Origin: JAMXLG01 sp963818925
GTDB lineage: Bacteria > Vulcanimicrobiota > Vulcanimicrobiia > Vulcanimicrobiales > Vulcanimicrobiaceae
Length of the DNA: 64,000 nucleotides
Reading direction: 5' to 3'
Assembly (NCBI GenBank): GCA_963818925.1
Contig: CAWFTN010000001.1
Location: forward strand, 2,170,001 to 2,234,000
Positions within the stretch are counted from its first letter, which is position 1; every line of letters begins with the position of its first letter. Positions 9,682 through 17,221 of this stretch are shown here, in pieces. The translations under genes were made by a program, and so were the position numbers. The notes beneath the pieces were generated by a model. The model did not search any database, was not told the origin of the DNA, and worked only from the letters and a program-made list of their open reading frames with translations.

Positions 9682-10997
9682 CGCAGGAGTTCGATGTTGT
9701 GATCGTCGGCACGGGAGCCGCGGGTTCGAGCGCGGCATTTCCGTGCGCCCACGCCGGCCGGCGAGTCGCCATTGTCGACAAACGGCCGTTCGGTGGAACG
9801 TGCGCCTTGCGCGGATGCGATCCGAAAAAAGTACTCGTCGGCGCCGAAGAGATCATTCACCGCCGGCACGACATCGGCAAGGCGTTGAGCGGGGAGATCA
9901 CCGTGGACTGGCCACAGTTGATGCGGTTCAAACGCACGTTCACCGAACCGGTTCCGGACAAGCGTGAAGCATCGTACCGTGACGCGGGGATCACGACGTT
10001 TCACGGCGACGCGCGCTTTGCCGACCCGTCGACGATTGCGGTCGATGGTCAACTGCTGCGCGCCAAGCACATCGTAATTGCGGCCGGTGCGCATCCCGCA
10101 CCGCTCGGCATTTCAGGCGAAGAGTACGTCACGACCAGCCAAGAGTTTCTCAACCTCGACGCATTGCCGAAGCGCATCGTCTTTATCGGCGGCGGATATA
10201 TTTCGTTCGAGTTTGCGCACCTCGTTGCGCGGTTCGGGACCGATGCCACGATCCTTCATCGCGGCGCGCGGCCGCTCGAAGGATTTGATCCCGATCTCGT
10301 CTCACGGCTCGTCGATGCCTCTCACGAAGCGGGCATCAAGGTTGAGGTGAACGCACCGGTCCGCAGCGTCGAACGAAGCGCCGAGGGCTTGATGGTTCAT
10401 ACTGATGGTGCGAGTTACACTGCAGATATGGTCGTGCACGGCGCGGGCCGGGTCCCGGAGATCGACGAGCTGGATCTGCAACGCGGTGAGGTGCAGCGTT
10501 CAAAGAAGGGTGTCAGCGTTAACGCGTTTTTGCAGAGCACAACGAATCCGCACGTGTACGCAGCGGGCGACTCGGCCGATTCCGGCGGTCTGCCGCTCAC
10601 GCCGATTGCGTCGCTCACGGGAGAGGTCATTGCGGAAAATCTACTTCGCGGGAATCACCGCGAGAGGGACTTCACCGCGACGCCGTCGCTCGTTTTTACG
10701 AATCCGATCCTCGCCGCGGTCGGCGTACATGATGCAAGCGACGGGGTCGACATCAAAACCGGCGACATGCCGGATTGGTATTCATATCGCCGGATCGGTG
10801 AACGTTATGCGGCGTACAAGCTGTACGTGCACAAAGCCGAGGATCGTGTGCTCGGCGCACATATCCTCGGCCCCGGTGCTGAAGAGTTGATCAACGTGTT
10901 CACGCTTGCGATTCGCCACCGCATTCCGGCGTCGCGCTTACGCGATGTGGTTTTCGGTTATCCGACGTACAGTTCGGATATCACCGAGATGCTGTAG
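9678..10997 (+). CDS. NAD(P)/FAD-dependent disulfide-reductase-like flavoprotein
   Basis: 439 residues with the class I pyridine nucleotide-disulfide oxidoreductase layout: FAD motif GTGAAG (11-16), redox pair C42-x4-C47 in GTCALRGCDPKK, central GGGYISFEFA, a second FAD strand with CGD-like AAGDSAD, and a dimerisation domain. The catalytic C-terminal His of glutathione or lipoamide reductases (HPT) is replaced by Tyr428 in GYPTYSSD, so the usual His-Glu dyad is missing. The start is GTG overlapping the protease stop. The disulfide substrate is unknown; glutathione reductase should not be assumed. Confidence 0.88.
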   Translation: MTQEFDVVIVGTGAAGSSAAFPCAHAGRRVAIVDKRPFGGTCALRGCDPKKVLVGAEEIIHRRHDIGKALSGEITVDWPQLMRFKRTFTEPVPDKREASYRDAGITTFHGDARFADPSTIAVDGQLLRAKHIVIAAGAHPAPLGISGEEYVTTSQEFLNLDALPKRIVFIGGGYISFEFAHLVARFGTDATILHRGARPLEGFDPDLVSRLVDASHEAGIKVEVNAPVRSVERSAEGLMVHTDGASYTADMVVHGAGRVPEIDELDLQRGEVQRSKKGVSVNAFLQSTTNPHVYAAGDSADSGGLPLTPIASLTGEVIAENLLRGNHRERDFTATPSLVFTNPILAAVGVHDASDGVDIKTGDMPDWYSYRRIGERYAAYKLYVHKAEDRVLGAHILGPGAEELINVFTLAIRHRIPASRLRDVVFGYPTYSSDITEML

Positions 10998-11469
10998 CGG
11001 CGGCTTTTAGCTCGGCGATGTCGAGTTTGCCCATTTGTAGCATCGCTTTCATGACGCGTTCGGCTTTTTCGCGATCGGGGTCGCCGAGCAGTTCGGGAAG
11101 TATTGTTGGGACGATGTTCCATTCGGTGCCGTACTTATCGCGAAGCCACCCGCACGGCTGTTGTTCCCCGCCTTCGGAGAGACGATCCCAATAGTGGTCG
11201 ACTTCTTGTTGCGTTTCGCAGTCGACCATGAACGCAGGATGTGGCGCGTGATCCCATTCGCCGCCGTTGAGCGCGAGAAAGTCCATGCCGAGCAGGTTGA
11301 ATGACATGGTCATCACTTTGCCTGCGTCACCGGGTCCCGAGTCACCATAACGGCTGACATCGGTGATTTGCGCGCCGGGGAAAATCGATACGTAGAAGTT
11401 TACGGCTTCTTCCGCATTGTCGGTGAACCAGAGAAACGGAGTGATCTTCTGCGTGAGCGTTGCCGCCAT
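10981..11469 (-). CDS. VOC family protein, PhnB-like
   Basis: 162 residues of the glyoxalase/dioxygenase (VOC) fold as found in PhnB-like proteins: the opening KITPFLWFTDNAEEAVNFY, YGDSGPGDAGKVMTMSF and GWLRDKYGTEWNIVP are typical. It follows the HxlR regulator by 10 nt, so the two form one operon. The 3' end overlaps the convergent flavoprotein gene by 17 nt. The family has no single assigned reaction. Confidence 0.85.
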   Translation of the reverse strand: MAATLTQKITPFLWFTDNAEEAVNFYVSIFPGAQITDVSRYGDSGPGDAGKVMTMSFNLLGMDFLALNGGEWDHAPHPAFMVDCETQQEVDHYWDRLSEGGEQQPCGWLRDKYGTEWNIVPTILPELLGDPDREKAERVMKAMLQMGKLDIAELKAAATASR

Positions 11470-11479
11470 GATGAACTCC

Positions 11480-12130
11480 TTATATTTGGAACGTTGCGGC
11501 GAACCGGTCGAGAAGTTTTCTCGGCCCTTTGATGCTGACGATGCCTTGTTTTAGCGCCTCTTGCGTGGTGACTTCACGCGCCATGAGCAGACGAAGCGCA
11601 GGGCTTGCTTCGATGACCAGGTCGGGATTCTCGAGCGGACCGCGTCCGACGTCGACGGTGCCACGGTCGACGTTGGCATGAAAGACAATATCGCCCACGT
11701 GCAATTCGTAAGAAATCGTGTCGTTCTTTGCCTCGTTCGGGCGAAACGTCGTTCGCATCGCCATCGCGAGCGAGTCTTCCGTGACGATTTCGCCGTCGCG
11801 CGGGTCGCCCAAACGCTTCGCTCCCCATTGGCCGAGCGCGACGACCGTCTCTTCAAGTTCGCGTCCTTCGCCGGTAAGTTCGTATACGACGCCGCTACCT
11901 GGACGGGGCGCCGCACGGCGTTGCAGGATGCCGTTCTCCTCTAGTTCTTTCAAGCGAGCCGTCAGAATGTTACTGGGGATCTTCGGGAGGCCGCGATGTA
12001 GATCGCTGAACCGCTTCGGTCCGACCAGTAAATCCCGAATGACGAGCATCGCCCAGCGTTCACCGATCATTTCAAGCGCGCGGGAGAAGCCACAGTACTG
12101 CCCGTAACCGCCGCGTTTTGTTGTCGTCAC
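11480..12130 (-). CDS. HxlR family transcriptional regulator with C-terminal SCP2-like domain
   Basis: 216 residues. The N-terminal winged helix (about 10-105) has the HxlR signature: CGFSRALEMIGERWAMLVIRD then the recognition-helix region PKIPSNILTARLKELEENG. The C-terminal part (about 125-216) resembles a sterol-carrier/SCP2-like sensor domain. The start is GTG. Upstream, a -35 TTGCAA (12160-12165) and -10 TATGCT (12137-12142) are 17 bp apart, and the -10 is 6 nt from the GTG, so the message should be leaderless. A palindrome over the -35 suggests autoregulation. Confidence 0.9.
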   Translation of the reverse strand: MTTTKRGGYGQYCGFSRALEMIGERWAMLVIRDLLVGPKRFSDLHRGLPKIPSNILTARLKELEENGILQRRAAPRPGSGVVYELTGEGRELEETVVALGQWGAKRLGDPRDGEIVTEDSLAMAMRTTFRPNEAKNDTISYELHVGDIVFHANVDRGTVDVGRGPLENPDLVIEASPALRLLMAREVTTQEALKQGIVSIKGPRKLLDRFAATFQI

Positions 12131-12136
12131 GCCACC

Positions 12137-12167
12137 AGCATACCATGGTGACTTGTTTTTTGCAAGT
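12137..12167 (-). promoter_or_regulatory. hxlR-like promoter with overlapping palindromic operator
   Basis: ACTTG-N7-CAAGT (12151-12167) is a perfect 5-bp inverted repeat spanning the -35 hexamer TTGCAA of the minus-strand promoter; the -10 is TATGCT at 12137-12142. The A/T-rich centre and CTTG/CAAG arms resemble HxlR-family operators. The site also lies just upstream of the divergent cupredoxin gene, so it may affect both directions. Confidence 0.6.
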
Positions 12168-12221
12168 GGCGTTGTTTTTTATCAGGTGAACCATCCGGGT
12201 CGCGTACGCATAGGACGGTGC

Positions 12222-12542
12222 ATGAGACAGTTGATGCTTTCATTGCTCGTTGCACTTTTGGGTGCGACGAGTGCGCCCGCGGCGACGCCGACAGTTGTCA
12301 TGAAGGACGACGCGTTTGCGCCGGCGCGGCTTACGATCTCCAGCGGCCAGACGGTAACGTTCGTGAATCAAGATGATGACGCGCATACGGTGACGTCAAC
12401 GAACGGCACGTTCGATTCAAAAGGCTTGGATACCAACGGCGTATGGCACTACACGTTTACGAAGCCCGGCACGTACGCGTACTTCTGCGAGATGCATCCG
12501 TTCATGAAGGGCACGATCGTGGTGAAGGCGATGACGCCATGA
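12222..12542 (+). CDS. periplasmic cupredoxin (plastocyanin-like)
   Basis: 106 residues with a signal peptide (about 1-20, ending APAA). Type 1 copper ligands are visible as His55 (DAHTV) and Cys89-x2-His92-x2-Met95 in YFCEMHPFM. I chose the ATG at 12222, preceded by AGGA, because it begins the signal peptide; the longer frame would start in the operator region. It is the first gene of an operon with a metallophosphoesterase (ATGA overlap), ECF sigma factor and anti-sigma factor. Likely an electron carrier or copper-binding protein outside the inner membrane. Confidence 0.9.
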   Translation: MRQLMLSLLVALLGATSAPAATPTVVMKDDAFAPARLTISSGQTVTFVNQDDDAHTVTSTNGTFDSKGLDTNGVWHYTFTKPGTYAYFCEMHPFMKGTIVVKAMTP

Positions 12543-13423
12543 AGCGCGGGTCCTTTTTAGAACATGTCGGGTGGACCGGCGCGGGGATTGCCTACACGTT
12601 GAGCGCCGGCGGCTTCTTCTCCGGCCGTGCAGTCGCCGGAGTAAACGACACCGTCGACTTCGTGCAAATCAGCGACAGTCACATCGGATTCCATCAAGCG
12701 GCCAATCCCGACGTTGCGGGAACGCTGACAACCGTCGTTTCGAAGATCAATGCCATGCCGGTGCAGCCGATGTTCGTCGTGCATACCGGTGATATCACTC
12801 ATCTCTCCAGCGCGCAGCAGTTCGCCGATGCGAAAGCGATTCTCTCACAACTCAAAGCACCGCTAATCGCGCTGCCGGGCGAGCACGACGTGATCGGCAA
12901 CGATTTCAAGCCATACCTGGCCAATTTCAAGATTCCGCAGTCGACATCAGGCGGATGGGCGTCGTGGAATCGCGACGGCGTGCACTACATCGTGCTGCTA
13001 AACGTCTTCAACTTCGAGAAGATGGGATTGCTCGGTACGGATCAGCTCGATTGGCTCGCCAAGGACGTGCAAGCGGTAAAGGCCGGTACACCGGTCGTCG
13101 TTTTCACCCACGTGCCGCTCTATGCGCTCTTCGAGGCGTGGGGCTGGACGACGCAAGACGGTACGAAGGCACTCGCGCTCTTACACAAATTCGATAACGT
13201 CACGATTCTTAATGGCCACATCCACCAGATCGTCACGCATAGCGAAGGGAATATCCGTTTCGCGAGCGCGGCAGCGACGGCGTACCCGCAGCCAAAACCC
13301 GGGGCGGCGCCGAAACCAGGTCCCGTGACACTCGCGCACGACGACCTGCTGCATGCGATCGGCTATCGGACCGTGGAGCTCGATGGCGCTTCCGCACGTA
13401 TCGAGGATCGTTCGCTCGCCTAG
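12539..13423 (+). CDS. exported metallophosphoesterase
   Basis: About 294 residues of the calcineurin-like fold: DSH (46-48), TGD (Asp85), GEHD (114-117), THVP and GHIH. The second-sphere GNHD is GEHD here, so the metal-bridging Asn is replaced by Glu115. The N-terminus (RGSFLEH followed by a hydrophobic stretch) resembles a Tat-like signal. The start overlaps the cupredoxin stop as ATGA. The coupling with a copper protein and a sigma/anti-sigma pair suggests a cell-envelope role; the substrate is unknown. Confidence 0.88.
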   Translation: MKRGSFLEHVGWTGAGIAYTLSAGGFFSGRAVAGVNDTVDFVQISDSHIGFHQAANPDVAGTLTTVVSKINAMPVQPMFVVHTGDITHLSSAQQFADAKAILSQLKAPLIALPGEHDVIGNDFKPYLANFKIPQSTSGGWASWNRDGVHYIVLLNVFNFEKMGLLGTDQLDWLAKDVQAVKAGTPVVVFTHVPLYALFEAWGWTTQDGTKALALLHKFDNVTILNGHIHQIVTHSEGNIRFASAAATAYPQPKPGAAPKPGPVTLAHDDLLHAIGYRTVELDGASARIEDRSLA

Positions 13424-13433
13424 GGATTTCCGC

Positions 13434-13961
13434 GTGCGGGACGAGGCGCTGGAAGCAGCATTCGCGCGTCGGGAGACGGCGGCGTACGAACGCGCATACG
13501 AGCAGTTCGGCCCGCGCATGTACACGAGCGCGCTGCGTGTGCTGCGCGATAAAGAACTGGCGTACGAGTGCGTTCACGACGTCTTGCTGCACCTCTGGCG
13601 CAAAGGTACGTCGTACTCACCGGCACGTGGAAGTCTCGAAGCGTTTCTCGTCGTGTGCGTTCGCAACGCCGCACTCGCTCGCGTGCGCGACGATGCCCGC
13701 CGCCGAACGCTGCTGGCGGAGCAGCCGCCGGTCGTTGACCGCACATTTGATGCGGATCCCTTTGAACACACCAACGTTACGGAGGCGCTTTCAAAACTGA
13801 GCGAAGCGCAAGCAAAAACGATTCAACTTGCATACTATCGCGGAATGACGCATACGGAAATCGCGGCAGCGCTCAACGAACCGGTCGGGACGATCAAGAG
13901 CCGCATATCGAACGCGCTACGAGCGCTTCGGGAAGCGCTGGGAAAGGAATCGCTGCGATGA
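13434..13961 (+). CDS. ECF-type RNA polymerase sigma factor
   Basis: About 175 residues. The sigma2 region (residues about 10-75, with YEQFGPRMYTSALRVLRD and HDVLLHLWRK) is followed by a sigma4 helix-turn-helix near the C-terminus (LSEAQAKTIQLAYYRGMTH and GTIKSRISNALRALREAL). I chose GTG at 13434, which has AGGGA 7 nt upstream, over an earlier ATG (13383) that overlaps the phosphoesterase. It overlaps the anti-sigma gene by ATGA. It should direct transcription in response to release by its partner, perhaps of this same operon. Confidence 0.88.
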   Translation: MRDEALEAAFARRETAAYERAYEQFGPRMYTSALRVLRDKELAYECVHDVLLHLWRKGTSYSPARGSLEAFLVVCVRNAALARVRDDARRRTLLAEQPPVVDRTFDADPFEHTNVTEALSKLSEAQAKTIQLAYYRGMTHTEIAAALNEPVGTIKSRISNALRALREALGKESLR

Positions 13962-14551
13962 ATGACTCGCATATCGGCGAGAACGCCGAACTCTACGCAA
14001 TAGGATCGCTCGATGACCTCGAGCGGCAGCGCGTCGACGCGCATGTCGCGAATTGTGCCGATTGCATGCGGCGATTAGGTCAAGCCGAGGAAACCGTGCT
14101 CGGTTTGGAGAGCGAAACACCCGCGATTCCGTTACCGGACGACGCACGTCGACCGCAGTTCGCGTCTCCCCGTGCCTCGAGGTGGTGGGGCGGCGTGCTT
14201 GCAGCAGCCGCGGCGCTCATCATCGGCTACGTTCTTCCGCATCCGCAACCGGCCTCAACCGGTGCGGCCCAAGTCGCTATGCTTCATAGCCATTTCAATC
14301 ACGCACAGTTCGTGGGACACGGCCCGCTGGCAAAGGTCGTCTACGCGCGCGATGGCACCTGGTATTACGTCGTTGTGGACGGCGCGCACACGTTCACGGT
14401 CGACGGCGTCGGCACCGCGGGAACCGCGGAGCTCGGCGCGATCGCTCCACGCGACGGCACGAGCGAACTCTTCGTTCCGCACGCTCAGCGCTTCGATCGC
14501 ATCGAACTTCGCGACGGCTCCGCTATCGTGGAAACTGCGCAAATTCGATGA
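13958..14551 (+). CDS. membrane anti-sigma factor with zinc-binding ZAS-like motif
   Basis: 197 residues. The N-terminal cytosolic domain has H29-x3-C33-x2-C36 (HVANCADC), the ZAS zinc motif of many anti-ECF factors. One transmembrane helix (about 76-94) is followed by a periplasmic domain of about 100 residues resembling the RskA/anti-sigma-K C-terminus. Its ATGA overlap with the sigma gene is the usual arrangement. The 3' end overlaps the convergent ankyrin gene by 29 nt. Confidence 0.87.
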   Translation: MNDSHIGENAELYAIGSLDDLERQRVDAHVANCADCMRRLGQAEETVLGLESETPAIPLPDDARRPQFASPRASRWWGGVLAAAAALIIGYVLPHPQPASTGAAQVAMLHSHFNHAQFVGHGPLAKVVYARDGTWYYVVVDGAHTFTVDGVGTAGTAELGAIAPRDGTSELFVPHAQRFDRIELRDGSAIVETAQIR

Positions 14552-15623
14552 GGTAGTTCACGACGTCCGTATGACCGGCATATTCGGCCCATCCTAGCGG
14601 TGTCGCCTCGTAATGAATGTCGCGCAAGTCCGTGCGAGCTCCGCGTTCGACGAGTAACTGCGCGATGCGAAGATGGCCGGCAAGCGCAGCTTGATGAAGC
14701 GGCGTGGCATGCGAATGGCCGCCGACAGGAGTAAACCGGTTCGGATCTTCGCCGGCATCGAGCAGCAGTTCAACGATCTCAGCATGACCCCACTGAGCGG
14801 CCATGGCTAGCGCTTTCTGCTTTGTTTCGTCATCCGAAAACGGAAGTGAACGCCGCGCTTCTGCGCCGTCACCCAGTGCTGCAGCGACGCTCAGGTCCAT
14901 CTTTGCACCGCGCTTGAGGAGCGCGCGAACTGCGTCGAATTCACCGTACAATGCGGCGGCATTCGTTCCGGCGTTTGGATTCGCGCCGTAATCGCATAAC
15001 AGCTCGATAAGTGCGAGCTGAACGCCGCTTTCTCGCGCAGCCGCGCTGGACGCGATCAGTTCCAATGCCGAATTAACGCTCGAACGATCGTTTTTTCCTC
15101 CGGCGTCGAGAATAGCTTGCGCGAGCTCCACGGCGTTCTTCGGCACGCGGCCATGGCGGGTGGGATTTTCCGCAATAAATTCCAGCAGCGCGGGATCGCG
15201 AAAATAGTTGCCTCCTTCGAACGTGACGCGTTGTGTGGCCACTGCGGGATGCGCGCGCAAGTGATTGCGTAGACCGTCTGCGTCCCCCGCGTCGAGCAAC
15301 TCAAGCGCGCGCTTAAAGGCGCCATCCTTAATTCGAAGATGGTGCGGAAGCGCCAGGTTTTCGCGATGCGAATCTTCGACATGCTCTTTGAGACGTGGCC
15401 ACGATGAAAAGCCGTATTCCCGCGCAATCGAGAGCTGTGCGTCGCTGAGTTGTAGCGGTGCGGCCGCAATAGCGTTCTCTGCGGCTCCGGCAAAACGCGG
15501 ATGAAACTCTCTGAGTCGCTGAATCGCCTGCGGCAATCGTTCCCGTTGAGCGCGCAACAGCTCTTTGGCTTGCGCCTTGAGTTGAGCCAGGCTGGGGTTA
15601 GCCGGCAATTGCCGAGTCGGCAT
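14523..15623 (-). CDS. ankyrin-repeat protein
   Basis: About 366 residues, soluble. The N-terminus (PSLAQLKAQAKELLRAQRE) is the helical lead often seen before bacterial ankyrin repeats. Repeats appear from about residue 190 onward, the clearest being AAQWGHAEIVELLLDAGEDP, ATPLHQAALAGHLRIAQLL and TPLGWAEYAGHTDVVNYL. I chose ATG at 15623 because AAGGGA precedes it; the longer frame has no such support. A protein-binding scaffold; the partner is unknown. Confidence 0.85.
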   Translation of the reverse strand: MPTRQLPANPSLAQLKAQAKELLRAQRERLPQAIQRLREFHPRFAGAAENAIAAAPLQLSDAQLSIAREYGFSSWPRLKEHVEDSHRENLALPHHLRIKDGAFKRALELLDAGDADGLRNHLRAHPAVATQRVTFEGGNYFRDPALLEFIAENPTRHGRVPKNAVELAQAILDAGGKNDRSSVNSALELIASSAAARESGVQLALIELLCDYGANPNAGTNAAALYGEFDAVRALLKRGAKMDLSVAAALGDGAEARRSLPFSDDETKQKALAMAAQWGHAEIVELLLDAGEDPNRFTPVGGHSHATPLHQAALAGHLRIAQLLVERGARTDLRDIHYEATPLGWAEYAGHTDVVNYLIEFAQFPR

Positions 15624-15912
15624 GTTGAACGTCCCTTCTACGCGCGCCCGCTCATCCGCATATTCGGGCAAGAAAGTCCGTTCAAATCGAACGATCACTG
15701 ATGGGTGGACTCTGTCCTTTCCGCGGACCGGACGCGCCCCTGTGCGCACCCCGATGGTAGCACACGCGACCGATTAAAGCGACCGCTCTGCTGGGCTCGT
15801 GGACCCATCCGAATGCATAGCGGTGGCTCTTTGTACACAACGGAGGGCGATGAGGTCGACCTGCGACGGCAGACGGTCCTGTCGCGAATCGCGATGACGT
15901 ATCAGCCGTTAG

Positions 15913-16571
15913 CCACGCGGCCTACGGGATCTGATCGTTCAACGTGGGACCTCGACGCTTGCGCTGACCGTGCTCGGCAGCACGGTTTGGGAGAACGCGA
16001 CGTTTTGGAAATTGCAGCCGATGGCGACGCGGTTAACGGCGAACGTCTGGTTTGTGTTGTGCGTGGCGGTCGTCGTTCTGCGTCGCGGGCGCGAACGCGA
16101 GGCACAGACTGCCGCAATCATGGTTCTTTGCCTGGTCGGGACGATGTTGGATCCGAGCTTTTTCGTCGTTCCGTGGCCCGGCGTTGCGCTCGCGCTCTTT
16201 CTTCTTTCGCGTTTATTTGTGAGTACGATCGCATGGCTATCGGCCCCCGAAGATGCTTGCGCGAGCGGTGATCGTTACGGCGTTTGCTGCGGACGTGTGC
16301 CTGGTGTTTGGGTTGTCGACCCCTTCTTCTTGCGGCTGTCTCCGGTTCCGCAAACAGATGGAGTACGGTTCCATTACCGGCCGGTCTTTTCGTCGCTTCG
16401 CTCTGTTTCGCGAGTCCGTCGTTCATTCACAATTGGATGGCGAACGTCGGCATCATCGCCGTTGCGAACGTCGCGGTGCCGGTCGGCGTGTTCCTCGTCA
16501 CCTACGCTCTCGTTTGTTCTCACTGCACGGTCACCGGTACGTCGATCGTACGGCCTTCGTCGCTGACGTGA
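15913..16571 (+). pseudogene. decayed multi-pass membrane protein gene
   Basis: Hydrophobic coding-like sequence moves through all three forward frames: RDLIVQRGTSTLALTVLG to LFLLSRLFVSTIAWLSAP (frame of 15970, to about 16245), then ARAVIVTAFAADVCLVFG (frame of 16253), then PAGLFVASLCFASP through VANVAVPVGVFLVTYALV (frame of 16284, stop at 16571). No single frame covers it, and the shifted parts read as arginine-rich nonsense. I see a gene broken by at least two frameshifts, or equally many sequencing errors. I do not recognise the family. Upstream, 15624-15912 holds nothing convincing. Confidence 0.5.
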
Positions 16572-17212
16572 AACATACACGCGCCTTTTGCGATGGGCCG
16601 GATGACGTAGACCGCAGATGCTTGCGACGTTGTAGCGACGCTGATCGTCGCGATGCGGTCGCAGTTATTCTTCTCGCTGAATCCGCCCACCGAACCCGTC
16701 GTTGACACCATGACAAGCATCGACTCCGTATCCGTCGACATCGTCACCGACGTGGGGTTGGCGCGGAGCGCTGCCGTTGTAGAAGCATCGTTCGCCGGCC
16801 ACGTCGTACCGTCCGTGAAACGGACCATTGCTACATGGCATTTTACGTTCGGCGGAATGAAGTCAGGAAGCACGAAGGCTTGTCCCGCGCCGTTTCGAAA
16901 CCGGTGATCGATCGTGACGCCGGGTGAAAACGTTCCCACGTCACGAATAACGAATTGCACCCCGTTCGAACGCACGTCGAAGTTAATCAAATCCGCGACT
17001 TTGTTCGATTCGTTCGTGAATTGAATCTGCATGCCGCTGCTCGACGACGGCTGAAGAATCCCGTTAAGTGTATTCGGCGCCGGCGTATTGAGGCGATTGT
17101 TGTTGAGCATGGGCTGACACGAGTTGATCGTGATCGGCGCGGCTGCGCAACGCCCAGCGACGGGCATCAGCGAGCTGAGAACTACAATGAGGACAAGCGC
17201 ACGCTTCATCAT
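16520..17212 (-). CDS. secreted protein of unknown function, third gene of the blaI-like operon
   Basis: 230 residues with a clear signal peptide (MMKRALVLIVVLSSLMPVAG). The mature part is beta-rich with four cysteines and no motif I recognise; phrases such as IQFTNESNKVADLINFDVRS suggest an immunoglobulin-like fold, but this is weak. It starts 9 nt after the M56-kelch gene, with GGGGG just upstream, so it belongs to the BlaI-controlled operon. The first two codons are both ATG (17212, 17209). Confidence 0.7.
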   Translation of the reverse strand: MMKRALVLIVVLSSLMPVAGRCAAAPITINSCQPMLNNNRLNTPAPNTLNGILQPSSSSGMQIQFTNESNKVADLINFDVRSNGVQFVIRDVGTFSPGVTIDHRFRNGAGQAFVLPDFIPPNVKCHVAMVRFTDGTTWPANDASTTAALRANPTSVTMSTDTESMLVMVSTTGSVGGFSEKNNCDRIATISVATTSQASAVYVIRPIAKGACMFHVSDEGRTIDVPVTVQ

Positions 17213-17221
17213 GCCCCCATC

